Positions 53,598 to 60,618 of a stretch of DNA of 64,000 nt are shown in pieces. Source of the DNA: Bacteroidota bacterium (GTDB lineage Bacteria; Bacteroidota; Bacteroidia; Chitinophagales; Saprospiraceae); contig WGNL01000021.1 in assembly GCA_016124585.1 (NCBI GenBank), forward strand, positions 62,001 through 126,000, read 5' to 3'. The translations under genes were made by a program, and so were the position numbers. The stretch's first letter is position 1. Each line of letters begins with the position of its first letter. A model generated the notes under the pieces. That model did no database searches and was not told the DNA's origin. It saw only the letters and a program-made list of their open reading frames with translations.

Positions 53598-54647
53598 ATG
53601 GTTTTGGAAAAAACAACACCTGCAAAGAAAGCGCCTGCAAAGAAGGCCGCACAAAAAAAAGCCGCATATACCAAGGAACAATACCTATTTTGGTACGAAA
53701 TGATGCTCCGCATTCGTCGCTTCGAAGAGCGTTGCCTTTTGGCATACAGCCAACAAAAAATCAGAGGTTTTCTCCATGTTTATATTGGGCAGGAATCCAT
53801 CGCTGCTGGCTTAGAATCCGCCTTGCAGCCAGGAGACGGCATAGTAACTGCCTACCGCCAGCACGGAATTGCCATTGGTCGGGGCGTTTCGACTAAAGCA
53901 GCAATGGCAGAACTTTATGGAAAAGCTACAGGCGTGAACAAAGGCAAGGGTGGTTCAATGCACTTTATGTCAAGCGAGTTCAAGTACTTTGGTGGCAATG
54001 GTATCGTTGGTGCTCAAATTCCTATCGGTGCAGGTATCGCCTTCGCCGAAAAATACCGTGACACCGACAATTTATGTGTAACCATGTTTGGTGACGGTGC
54101 AGCTCGCCAAGGCGCACTTCACGAGGCGTTCAACATGGCCATGACCTGGAAATTGCCAGTGCTTTTCATTTGTGAAAACAACCACTATGCCATGGGAACT
54201 TCCGTGGAACGCACCAGCAACGTTTCTGACCTCTACAAACTCGGCCTTGGCTTTGATATGCCGAGCGAACAAGTGGATGGCATGACGCCAGAGTCAGTAC
54301 ATGAGGCTATTGCCAAGGCAGCGGCGCATATCCGCAGTGGAGCCGGTCCATACTATCTTGAAATCAAGACCTACCGTTATAAAGGCCACTCAGTTTCTGA
54401 CCCAGGTAGTTACCGCACCCGTGAGGAGCTGAAAAGCTATCAGGATATTGACCCTATCAATATTACTGAAGAAAAAATCATCAAATTCGGCTATGCAACA
54501 GAGGCAGAAATAGAAGCCATCAAAGAACGGATAAAGGTTGAAATTGACGAGGCAGAAGCTTTTGCCGATTCATCCCCATACCCTGATGCATCCGAACTTT
54601 ACACGGATAACTATGCTGAGCCAGACTATCCTTTCATGAAAGATTAA
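53598..54647 (+). CDS. pdhA: Pyruvate dehydrogenase E1 component, alpha subunit
   Basis: A 349-residue thiamine diphosphate enzyme subunit that decarboxylates pyruvate as part of the pyruvate dehydrogenase complex. Seen are FEERCLLAYSQQKIRGFLH, VYIGQESIAAGLESAL, DGIVTAYRQHG, the GDGAARQGALHEAFN ThDP/Mg motif with CENNHYAMG, and YRYKGHSVSDPGSYR near the phosphorylation loop. The first 20 residues are a Lys/Ala-rich tail (TPAKKAPAKKAAQKKAA) not found in most bacterial PdhA and resembling histone H1-type tails. The beta subunit and E2 are not adjacent. A strong terminator follows. Confidence 0.92.
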   Translation: MVLEKTTPAKKAPAKKAAQKKAAYTKEQYLFWYEMMLRIRRFEERCLLAYSQQKIRGFLHVYIGQESIAAGLESALQPGDGIVTAYRQHGIAIGRGVSTKAAMAELYGKATGVNKGKGGSMHFMSSEFKYFGGNGIVGAQIPIGAGIAFAEKYRDTDNLCVTMFGDGAARQGALHEAFNMAMTWKLPVLFICENNHYAMGTSVERTSNVSDLYKLGLGFDMPSEQVDGMTPESVHEAIAKAAAHIRSGAGPYYLEIKTYRYKGHSVSDPGSYRTREELKSYQDIDPINITEEKIIKFGYATEAEIEAIKERIKVEIDEAEAFADSSPYPDASELYTDNYAEPDYPFMKD

Positions 54648-54649
54648 AC

Positions 54650-54684
54650 AAAAAAGCCGCTGACAATGTCAGCGGCTTTTTTGT
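54650..54684 (+). terminator. Rho-independent terminator of pdhA
   Basis: Arms AAAAAAGCCGCTGAC and GTCAGCGGCTTTTTT around a 3-base loop, immediately after the pdhA stop, followed by GTTT. Confidence 0.93.
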
Positions 54685-54779
54685 TTAAGGGCTAGTTTGG
54701 AAACAACAACTAACCTTGATAATTCGAGTCTTAAACAGCCAGTAAGTTGATTTTTTCTGCGCCAAATTCAAAGTTTCTT

Positions 54780-54787
54780 TATTTTTG
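54780..54787 (+). promoter_or_regulatory. Possible Bacteroidota -7 element
   Basis: TATTTTTG fits the TAnnTTTG -7 consensus of Bacteroidota sigma-A promoters, about 90 bases before the TPR protein gene. A -33 TTG at the ideal spacing is not clear. Confidence 0.35.
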
Positions 54788-54878
54788 CGCCACTTTTGAA
54801 AAACCTTCTCCGATTTTTAGCGTAAACCCAAGGCTCAAATCAGGTTTTTCAACCATTAAACATCAGATTTAATTTAAA

Positions 54879-55562
54879 ATGGCACAACGCAAAAAGACAG
54901 CTAAGCAAGACGACGTATTGATTGACATCTCTGAAGTTAGCGGACAAGCAGAAGATTTTTTCGAAAAATACCAGAAGCAAATCCTCATCATTGGCGGCAG
55001 CTTGTTGCTGATTGTTGGTGGTTGGTTAGCCTACAAATTCGCCTACCTCAAGCCTCGCCAAAAGGAGGCTGTTGAGCAAATGGCACAAGCAGAATACCAG
55101 TTTCAGCGGGATTCCTTCGCATTGGCGCTTGCCAATCCTGGCGGGGGCTTTCCTGGCTTTGCCGACATTGTTAAGAAATATGGTGGCACAGATGCCGGCA
55201 ATGCAGCACTTTACTACGCAGGTGTAAGCAGCCTCAACCTTGGCCAATTCGATGCAGCTATTTCCTACCTCGAAGATTTCAGCCCATGCGGCAAACTGCT
55301 TCCTGCTATGAAATACGGCACACTTGGCGATGCACATGCTGAAAAAGGCGACCTTGCAAAAGCCCTCGGCCTCTATAAAAAAGCGGCTGGTGCTGACGAC
55401 AACGGCATTATCACACCATACTACCTTAAAAAAGTCGCCTTGTTGAGCCAAAAACAAGGTGATTCAGCAGCAGCAAAGGAAGCTTGGGAAAAAATCAAAA
55501 ATACCTACCCGCAGTCAAACGAAGCTCGTGATGCGGACAAGTACATTTCCAGCCTGAACTAA
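54879..55562 (+). CDS. Single-pass membrane protein with tetratricopeptide-like repeats
   Basis: A 227-residue protein. A Lys-rich, then acidic N-terminal tail (AQRKKTAKQDDVLIDISEV) precedes a membrane helix (ILIIGGSLLLIVGGWLAYKFAY, ~37-58). The C-terminal part carries TPR-like helix pairs: AALYYAGVSSLNLGQFDAAI, YGTLGDAHAEKGDLAKALGLYKKA and KVALLSQKQGDSAAAKEAWEKI. The layout resembles YfgM of Gammaproteobacteria, a Sec-associated periplasmic TPR protein. A strong terminator follows, so it is monocistronic. Functional assignment to YfgM is not certain. Confidence 0.75.
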   Translation: MAQRKKTAKQDDVLIDISEVSGQAEDFFEKYQKQILIIGGSLLLIVGGWLAYKFAYLKPRQKEAVEQMAQAEYQFQRDSFALALANPGGGFPGFADIVKKYGGTDAGNAALYYAGVSSLNLGQFDAAISYLEDFSPCGKLLPAMKYGTLGDAHAEKGDLAKALGLYKKAAGADDNGIITPYYLKKVALLSQKQGDSAAAKEAWEKIKNTYPQSNEARDADKYISSLN

Positions 55563-55587
55563 AAGGCTGAACAGCTAATTTTTCAAT

Positions 55588-55627
55588 AAAAAGGCAAGAT
55601 TTCAACCGAATCTTGCCTTTTTTTGTT
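55588..55627 (+). terminator. Rho-independent terminator
   Basis: Arms AAAAAGGCAAGATT and AATCTTGCCTTTTTTT with a TCAACCG loop, directly downstream of the TPR membrane protein gene. Confidence 0.9.
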
Positions 55628-55668
55628 GCTCGTTTTATCCCTTCCGAAGGGAGTCTAAACACATTTTT

Positions 55669-56184
55669 ATGGCTAGTGCAAACAAGAATTTATCTGTTTA
55701 CGATGAAAATAACATGCCTTCAACAGAGGGTATGAGTTTTGGCATTGTAGTGTCTGATTGGAACGCTGAAATCACGCACGCCCTTCACAAAGGCTGCCTT
55801 GCAACCTTATTGAAGCACGGCGTCAGTGAAGAAGATGTACGCACAGTGCAGGTTCCCGGCTCATTCGAGTTACCCGTGGGTGCAAAAATATTAGCTGGCG
55901 CAAAACGCTTCGATGCCATCATTTGCCTCGGCTGTGTAATCAAAGGTGAAACCCAACACGATGAGTACATCAACCATGCTGTAGCTACAGGCTTGACCAA
56001 CCTAAGCATTGCCAGTGGCATTCCATGTATTTTTGGCGTAGTGACAACTAACGACCAACAGCAGGCACTCGACAGGGCTGGTGGCAAGCATGGAAACAAA
56101 GGGGTGGAAGCTGCATTTACTGCCATCAGGATGGCAGCATTGCGAAAAGAAGTTGCGAAACCCGCCAATAAAATTGGTTACTGA
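55669..56184 (+). CDS. ribH: 6,7-dimethyl-8-ribityllumazine synthase
   Basis: A 171-residue enzyme forming dimethyl-ribityllumazine from 5-amino-6-ribitylaminouracil and dihydroxybutanone phosphate, the penultimate step of riboflavin synthesis. Motifs seen: GIVVSDWNAEIT (substrate-binding strand), VPGSFELPVGAK, CLGCVIKGETQHDEYI (catalytic histidine in ETQH), IPCIFGVVTTNDQQQAL and KGVEAAFTAIRMA. Its stop overlaps the start of the isochorismatase-like gene (TGATG), so they are translated together. The rest of the riboflavin pathway is not in the window. Confidence 0.93.
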   Translation: MASANKNLSVYDENNMPSTEGMSFGIVVSDWNAEITHALHKGCLATLLKHGVSEEDVRTVQVPGSFELPVGAKILAGAKRFDAIICLGCVIKGETQHDEYINHAVATGLTNLSIASGIPCIFGVVTTNDQQQALDRAGGKHGNKGVEAAFTAIRMAALRKEVAKPANKIGY

Positions 56185-56756
56185 TGCAGGCACTGCTCAT
56201 CGTCGGAATGCAGGTGGACCTGCTACCAGGAGGTCCAGCAGAAGTGCCCGACAGCCAATCGTTGGTGTCGGTTTTGAACCAAATCATGCCAAAATATGAC
56301 CTCGTGGTGGCTGCGAACTTTTGTTTACCTGCTGACCACGTGATGTTTGCCGCCAATCATCTCTGGCGAAAACCAGGTCAAGTCATCAGCTTTCAAGGGG
56401 AAGACATTGCGATGCACTACCTTTTTTGTGTAAAAGATAGTTTTGGCGCAGAATTCATTCCAGGGCTCCATACCGATAAAATTGAGTTTACAGCGCTAAT
56501 GGGCAATGACAGCTTAACGCCCCCGTACAGTGCTTTTTATGATTTTGGTAAAAAGCTAGAGACTGGGCTGGCTGCATTCCTTGCATCACAAAATGTGGAA
56601 GAATTGCATATCGCAGGCATGCCACTTGAATCGGAAGTTCAACATTCTGCGGAAGATGCCAATGTGTTGGGCATCAAAGCGACTGTACTTACCGATGCAT
56701 GCCGCAAGCGATTCCCAACCCAAGTAGTTCCACCAAGTTTTCCAAAATATGATTGA
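56184..56756 (+). CDS. Isochorismatase/nicotinamidase-fold protein lacking the catalytic triad
   Basis: A 190-residue protein with the family fold: LLIVGMQVDLLPGG near the N-terminus, DHVMFA, DSLTPPYSAFYD and LHIAGMPLESEVQHSAEDA. In active nicotinamidases these blocks read LLIVDMQVDF, D.H....H and GLATDYCV. Here the catalytic Asp is Gly8, the metal D.H is N45/C47, no lysine is at the expected position before DS..PPYSAF, and the catalytic Cys is Glu151. So it is predicted to be catalytically dead or to use another chemistry. It overlaps ribH by one base at its start and the ABC ATPase gene by eight bases at its end. Confidence 0.8.
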   Translation: MQALLIVGMQVDLLPGGPAEVPDSQSLVSVLNQIMPKYDLVVAANFCLPADHVMFAANHLWRKPGQVISFQGEDIAMHYLFCVKDSFGAEFIPGLHTDKIEFTALMGNDSLTPPYSAFYDFGKKLETGLAAFLASQNVEELHIAGMPLESEVQHSAEDANVLGIKATVLTDACRKRFPTQVVPPSFPKYD

Positions 56757-57396
56757 GCTAAAAAATATTCAGCCCATTCCACTCAAGGAAATGCCAGGGG
56801 GTATCAGTTCGGATTCGGGCGTTTATTCCACGCATTGCCTTTTTGAAAAAGGGAAAAAATACCTTGTGAACGCTGCTTCTGGGAAAGGTAAATCCACGCT
56901 GTTGCATATTATTTATGGCATTCGTAGCGATTACGACGGCTTAGTTAGCCTAGAAGGCAATGATATTCGAGAACTTGGTGCAAATGAATGGGCAGCGTGT
57001 CGGCAGCGTCAGCTTTCCATTGTTTTTCAAGATTTGCGACTGTTCCCACAGTTGACTGGGCTGGAAAACATTGAATTGAAAAACGGCCAAACCGACTGTA
57101 TTTCAAAAGAAGAAATGATGGACTGGGCCGAAGAACTAGGCATGGCAGCCTACCTACAACAAACCGCCGCTACCCTATCCTATGGCCAGCGCCAACGCAT
57201 CGCAATTCTCCGCTCCCTTTGTCAGCCATTTGATTTGTTGCTGCTCGATGAGCCTTTCAGCCACCTGGATGAGGAAAACACTCGGAAGGCTTCTAATTTA
57301 ATTGAAGAAACCTGCAAAAAACGGGGAGCTGGATTTGTGCTGGTAAGCCTTGGGGAAGAATATTTTTTCAGCTACGATAAAAAGATTGACCTTTAA
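56749..57396 (+). CDS. ABC transporter ATP-binding protein (LolD-like)
   Basis: A 215-residue ATPase. Walker A reads AASGKGKSTLLH instead of GxSGSGKST; then comes the Q-loop VFQDLRLFPQLTGLENI, the signature LSYGQRQRIAI (Y replaces the usual G) and Walker B LLLLDEPFSHLD. The H-loop is replaced: FVLVSLGEEYF lacks the switch histidine. Short size and architecture match LolD/FtsE-type ATPases. No permease gene is next to it. The start overlaps the preceding gene by eight bases, so the three genes ribH, isochorismatase-like and this one form one operon. Confidence 0.8.
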   Translation: MIELKNIQPIPLKEMPGGISSDSGVYSTHCLFEKGKKYLVNAASGKGKSTLLHIIYGIRSDYDGLVSLEGNDIRELGANEWAACRQRQLSIVFQDLRLFPQLTGLENIELKNGQTDCISKEEMMDWAEELGMAAYLQQTAATLSYGQRQRIAILRSLCQPFDLLLLDEPFSHLDEENTRKASNLIEETCKKRGAGFVLVSLGEEYFFSYDKKIDL

Positions 57397-57473
57397 AAGA
57401 CATTGACAATCAGGAACTTAACTACTAGCTGTTAAGTTAAAATCAACAAAGTTTAAATTTTTATCAAAAGAGG

Positions 57474-57506
57474 TTTGACAATTTGAACTTGGCCGTCTTA
57501 TATTTG
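57474..57506 (+). promoter_or_regulatory. Bacteroidota-type promoter of the tRNA genes
   Basis: A TTTG at 57474-57477 and a TATATTTG (TAnnTTTG type) at 57499-57506, 21 bases apart, fit the -33/-7 promoter of Bacteroidota. The tRNA-Gly gene starts 31 bases downstream. Confidence 0.6.
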
Positions 57507-57536
57507 CACCGCTTTAGAAGAAAAGCATAAAAATAA

Positions 57537-57612
<76 letters not shown>

Positions 57613-57643
57613 AAGCCTTCAATTTATTGAGGGCTTTTTTTTT
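57613..57643 (+). terminator. Probable terminator after tRNA-Gly
   Basis: AAAGCCTTCAA and TTGAGGGCTTT form a hairpin, followed by a run of nine T. It lies between the two tRNA genes, so tRNA-Leu may be read through or have its own start. Confidence 0.75.
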
Positions 57644-57665
57644 ACATTTGCGTTTTAATCACCCT

Positions 57666-57748
57666 GCCCGGGTGGTGGAATGGTAGACACGCAGGACTTA
57701 AAATCCTGTTGCCATGCGGCAGTACGGGTTCAAGTCCCGTCCCGGGCA
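57666..57748 (+). tRNA. tRNA-Leu (anticodon TAA)
   Basis: Acceptor stem GCCCGGG/CCCGGGC with discriminator A at 57748. The anticodon stem is CAGGA/TCCTG with loop CTTAAAA, anticodon TAA for UUA codons. There is a long variable arm typical of leucine tRNAs (TTGCCATGCGGCA), then T-loop GTTCAAGTCC. CCA is not encoded. It is 83 bases. Confidence 0.95.
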
Positions 57749-57753
57749 CTTAA

Positions 57754-57791
57754 AAGCCGTAGCGAATGAATTCGTTGCGGCTTCTTTTTTT
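57754..57791. terminator. Terminator between tRNA-Leu and the glucanase gene
   Basis: AAGCCGTAGCGAA and TTCGTTGCGGCTT form a hairpin (a few G-T pairs) followed by CTTTTTTT on the plus strand. It overlaps closely with the end of the convergent minus-strand gene. Confidence 0.8.
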
Positions 57792-59135
57792 CTACTCGTA
57801 AGTAAATCCAAGTTTATTGAGGCCATTCTGTACCTCTGGACAAGACATGAACAAGCGCCAGAGCAATCCTGTCCGCTCATTTTCCATCATCACTACAATC
57901 GGGCCTTGGTCGATGGCGAGGTACCGCTGCGGGAACCAGTCCACTTGTTGGTCAAAAGCATCGTAAAAACCGTATTTTCCAAAAAGCCGAGTTCCGAGGT
58001 CATCATAAAAATGGCGCATGGCTGCCATGCTTTCCTTTGGAGAATAGGGAAAGGAAGAAAGCGCAGCCGTTGGGGAGATCACTCCGTAATCTTCCTCCGG
58101 ACGGTGTGCTGCATAAAACCGGATAGAATAACTGGCAGTAAGCCCCCAACAATCAGGGCCGTAACCTGGGTAATGTTTCGGATTTTCAACGCAGTAGTCG
58201 TAGTCAATCATCACATGATTCCGGTTGTGTTCCCAATAATCTGCGTAGCGGTCTTTCAGTTTTCGGGGGTCAAGACCGAGGTAGGAGTAATGCGACCAAA
58301 ACAGCGGCCCGCCATATTCAGGTGAACCGTTGTGCTGAAGGGCAAGCGTCTTGCCATATTTGGTGGGGCCACCAGTGATGGCACCATTTTTTGCCCAACC
58401 TTCATGGTAGCATTCAGCGGGTACGCCGTGCGTTGGGGAGCATGCAGCTAGGACATAGGTAATTAGGCACTCGTTGTAACCGGTTATCCGAAAATTCATT
58501 TTCCAGCCATATTCTGGCGACCAGTGCCAAAAAAGAATGTTTTCCTGGTCCGGGCCTCGGTACCAATCCCATTCTACGGCCCTCCACAGCTGGTCAATTT
58601 TTTCGGAAAGGGCTTTTTCCTCCGCATTTCCATCCTTAAAATATTGGCGGACACAGAGCAGACCTTGCACCAAAAAACTTGTTTCAACCAAATCGCCACC
58701 ATTGTCAAACTTTCCAAAAGGCACGGTTTTGCCAGTCCTCCCATCCAGCCAATGGGGCCAGGCACCATTGAAACGGTCAGCTTTTTCAAGCCAATCGGCA
58801 ATGTGACGAAAGCGTTCAAATCCTTCTTGCCGAGTGATGAAGCCACGCTCAATGCCGACCAAAATGGCCATCAGCCCGAAGCCTGAGCCCCCTGTCGTGA
58901 CGACATGTTGATCGTTGTCCGGGTAAATCCCATCCAAGTGGATTCGCTCACAGGCCAAACCAGAATTTGGTTCTGCACCACTCCAAAAATATTCGAAGGT
59001 GTTTTGCTGAACGAGTTTGAACAAAGCATCATCGGTCAGTTGCTTTGGATTTTCCCCACCCGAATTGGCAGGTTCTTGTTTTGCGCAAGCAGAAAAAATG
59101 AAAGGAACAATGAGAAAAAAAATAAGTGCCCGCAT
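57792..59135 (-). CDS. GH144-like beta-1,2-glucanase / glucoamylase-family lipoprotein
   Basis: A 447-residue lipoprotein starting at the ATG of MRALIFFLIVPFIFSAC, with a lipobox cysteine. The mature protein has the (alpha/alpha)6-type glycoamylase domain: TFEYFWSGAEPNSGLACER, VVTTGGSGFGLMAILVG, GAWPHWLDGRTGKTVPF, DLVETSFLVQGLL and CWGLTASYSI. These resemble the domain of the Chitinophaga pinensis endo-beta-1,2-glucanase family GH144, in which acidic residues near the GLTAS block and in the NGGDLVET region are functionally important. The likely substrate is a beta-1,2-glucan, but this is inferred. It forms a group with a GH13 enzyme upstream on the same strand. Confidence 0.8.
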   Translation of the reverse strand: MRALIFFLIVPFIFSACAKQEPANSGGENPKQLTDDALFKLVQQNTFEYFWSGAEPNSGLACERIHLDGIYPDNDQHVVTTGGSGFGLMAILVGIERGFITRQEGFERFRHIADWLEKADRFNGAWPHWLDGRTGKTVPFGKFDNGGDLVETSFLVQGLLCVRQYFKDGNAEEKALSEKIDQLWRAVEWDWYRGPDQENILFWHWSPEYGWKMNFRITGYNECLITYVLAACSPTHGVPAECYHEGWAKNGAITGGPTKYGKTLALQHNGSPEYGGPLFWSHYSYLGLDPRKLKDRYADYWEHNRNHVMIDYDYCVENPKHYPGYGPDCWGLTASYSIRFYAAHRPEEDYGVISPTAALSSFPYSPKESMAAMRHFYDDLGTRLFGKYGFYDAFDQQVDWFPQRYLAIDQGPIVVMMENERTGLLWRLFMSCPEVQNGLNKLGFTYE

Positions 59136-59263
59136 GGTTGTTTCTGTTTTCAAAAATTTGAAGGAGACGGCATTTGAATGGAAGTCCAACTGAAGGAATG
59201 ACCTAGTTATTCACGGTATTTGAATCGAGCAGGTGGCAACCAACCCAAACTAAAATCAAGTCT

Positions 59264-60031
59264 CTAAAGCCCGAATAATTCAAATACCTTTTCACCAGCT
59301 GGTTTTTTATTGAATTGCAGTTGAAGGGTGTATTCGCCTGCATCCCACCAGACCCCACTGTACGGACTTATTTCACCCGAATAGCCTACTCCCCCCTCCT
59401 TAAAAGTCAACTGAATGGGTTGAGTTGGAAATACGTTTCCGTTCTTGTCCAACAAAATGCCTGTTACCGCCGGATCCGGGTCATCTTCTCCTTCAAAAAT
59501 GGCCGTAACCATTATCTTTTTTAAGGTTTCGGATAAGACCATTCTGGACATATCGTTCTCGCACCAATTTAACGTGCCTAGCGCATCAGCAGTACAAATG
59601 CGGATTTTTGATTGAATGGGTGCCTCCCGAATGAAAAACCACCACGCAGCAAAAGCCACCAAAGGAATCACCAACCAACGCCACCAAGCAGTCGAGTTTG
59701 TATTTTCTTCGACAGGGCTGTTTGCTATTTTGTTCTCCGTTTTTGGTTGAGCCTCTGCCGACTTCTCTTTCCCCGCTTCAATCCTTTCAATAAATATCTG
59801 CACCTTGTCCAGGAGCTTGTTCATCGCAATGTTTTCCTGCTCGTAGGTGATAACGCCTTTCAGTTTATCCGTTTTCACCTTTTCCAACTGTGCCGAAATA
59901 TTGGTGGCCGTTCGCAAAAACTCTTTGCCGGAACGGCTCACCTTCAATTGTTGCTTCAACTCATCAAGCACCAAACTCAGTTCGCCAGCCTCTAGCCAAG
60001 CTGTAATTTGCGACTTGTTTTTTAATTTCAT
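59264..60031 (-). CDS. EAD11-like domain membrane protein
   Basis: A 255-residue protein starting at the ATG complementary to 60029-60031. Residues ~5-85 are a helical domain: WLEAGELSLVLDELKQQL, SGKEFLRTATNISAQLEKV and KGVITYEQENIAMNKLLDKV. The spacing and the SxxLxxhxxxxxxGhIxxEExxhxxNRLh pattern fit effector-associated domain 11 (EAD11), a death-like adaptor module of bacterial conflict and signalling systems. A membrane helix follows (WLVIPLVAFAAWWFF, ~123-137), then a beta-rich extracytoplasmic domain (LDKNGNVFPTQPIQLTF; VWWDAGEYTLQLQF). The beta-domain and helix are shared with the adjacent gene. It lies between two glucan hydrolase genes on the same strand. Confidence 0.65.
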   Translation of the reverse strand: MKLKNKSQITAWLEAGELSLVLDELKQQLKVSRSGKEFLRTATNISAQLEKVKTDKLKGVITYEQENIAMNKLLDKVQIFIERIEAGKEKSAEAQPKTENKIANSPVEENTNSTAWWRWLVIPLVAFAAWWFFIREAPIQSKIRICTADALGTLNWCENDMSRMVLSETLKKIMVTAIFEGEDDPDPAVTGILLDKNGNVFPTQPIQLTFKEGGVGYSGEISPYSGVWWDAGEYTLQLQFNKKPAGEKVFELFGL

Positions 60032-60081
60032 CAACAGAAAATTTGAATGGATGAATTCATCTTTGGGGCCAATACAAATGC

Positions 60082-60585
60082 CTACTGCACGATTTCAAAT
60101 GATTTTTCACCGATCACTTTATCCCCCATTTTAACTTGAACCCGGTATTTGCCAACTGTCCATTTGATGCCGTGCAATGGCGTGATAGCTGACCAGTAGC
60201 AGTCATTCTCCACAGCCGTATCCAAAGCAAGATGTAGCGTATTGGTGGGGAAAACTTCGCCAGAAGGCCATAAAACCACTGCGCTTAAATCTGCACCAGT
60301 ACTATTTTGACCTGCTAATTTTACAGTTACGTTCAATGCTGCTCCATCGTTGAACATTGAAAGTTGTTGCAATTCTTGCAAACAGCAATGACCAGTCACA
60401 GACATTTGGGCCATGCTGCAAAGCTTGATTTCAGCAGCAGCAGTTTCGATTGGTGGGGCTGTTTTTTTAGTTTGAGACAGAAACCACCGCATGCCAATTG
60501 CCAAAACAGGGATGAGCAACCACCACCATGCAAATCCCCGTTTCTTGTTTTCTTGTTTCTCTTCCAAATTGATGTTTGATTCCAT
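60082..60585 (-). CDS. Membrane protein, short paralogue of the EAD11-like protein
   Basis: A 167-residue protein that lacks the EAD11-like region but otherwise matches the adjacent one: a membrane helix preceded by basic residues (KKRGFAWWWLLIPVLAIGMRWF), then a cysteine-containing strand region (IKLCSMAQMSVTGHCCLQEL), LWPSGEVFPTNTLHLAL, and GIKWTVGKYRVQVKM as the counterpart of VWWDAGEYTLQLQF. Its start lies 33 bases after the GH13 stop and 50 bases before the EAD11-like gene, so the three are probably cotranscribed. I do not recognise the extracytoplasmic domain. Confidence 0.65.
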   Translation of the reverse strand: MESNINLEEKQENKKRGFAWWWLLIPVLAIGMRWFLSQTKKTAPPIETAAAEIKLCSMAQMSVTGHCCLQELQQLSMFNDGAALNVTVKLAGQNSTGADLSAVVLWPSGEVFPTNTLHLALDTAVENDCYWSAITPLHGIKWTVGKYRVQVKMGDKVIGEKSFEIVQ

Positions 60586-60618
60586 TTAAAATTATGTTTG
60601 ATAAACCTTGCGGAGCTA

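Noticed and set aside
57714-58325. 203-codon plus-strand frame beginning in tRNA-Leu
   Set aside because: Overlaps the tRNA and is antisense to the GH144-like gene; no domain visible.
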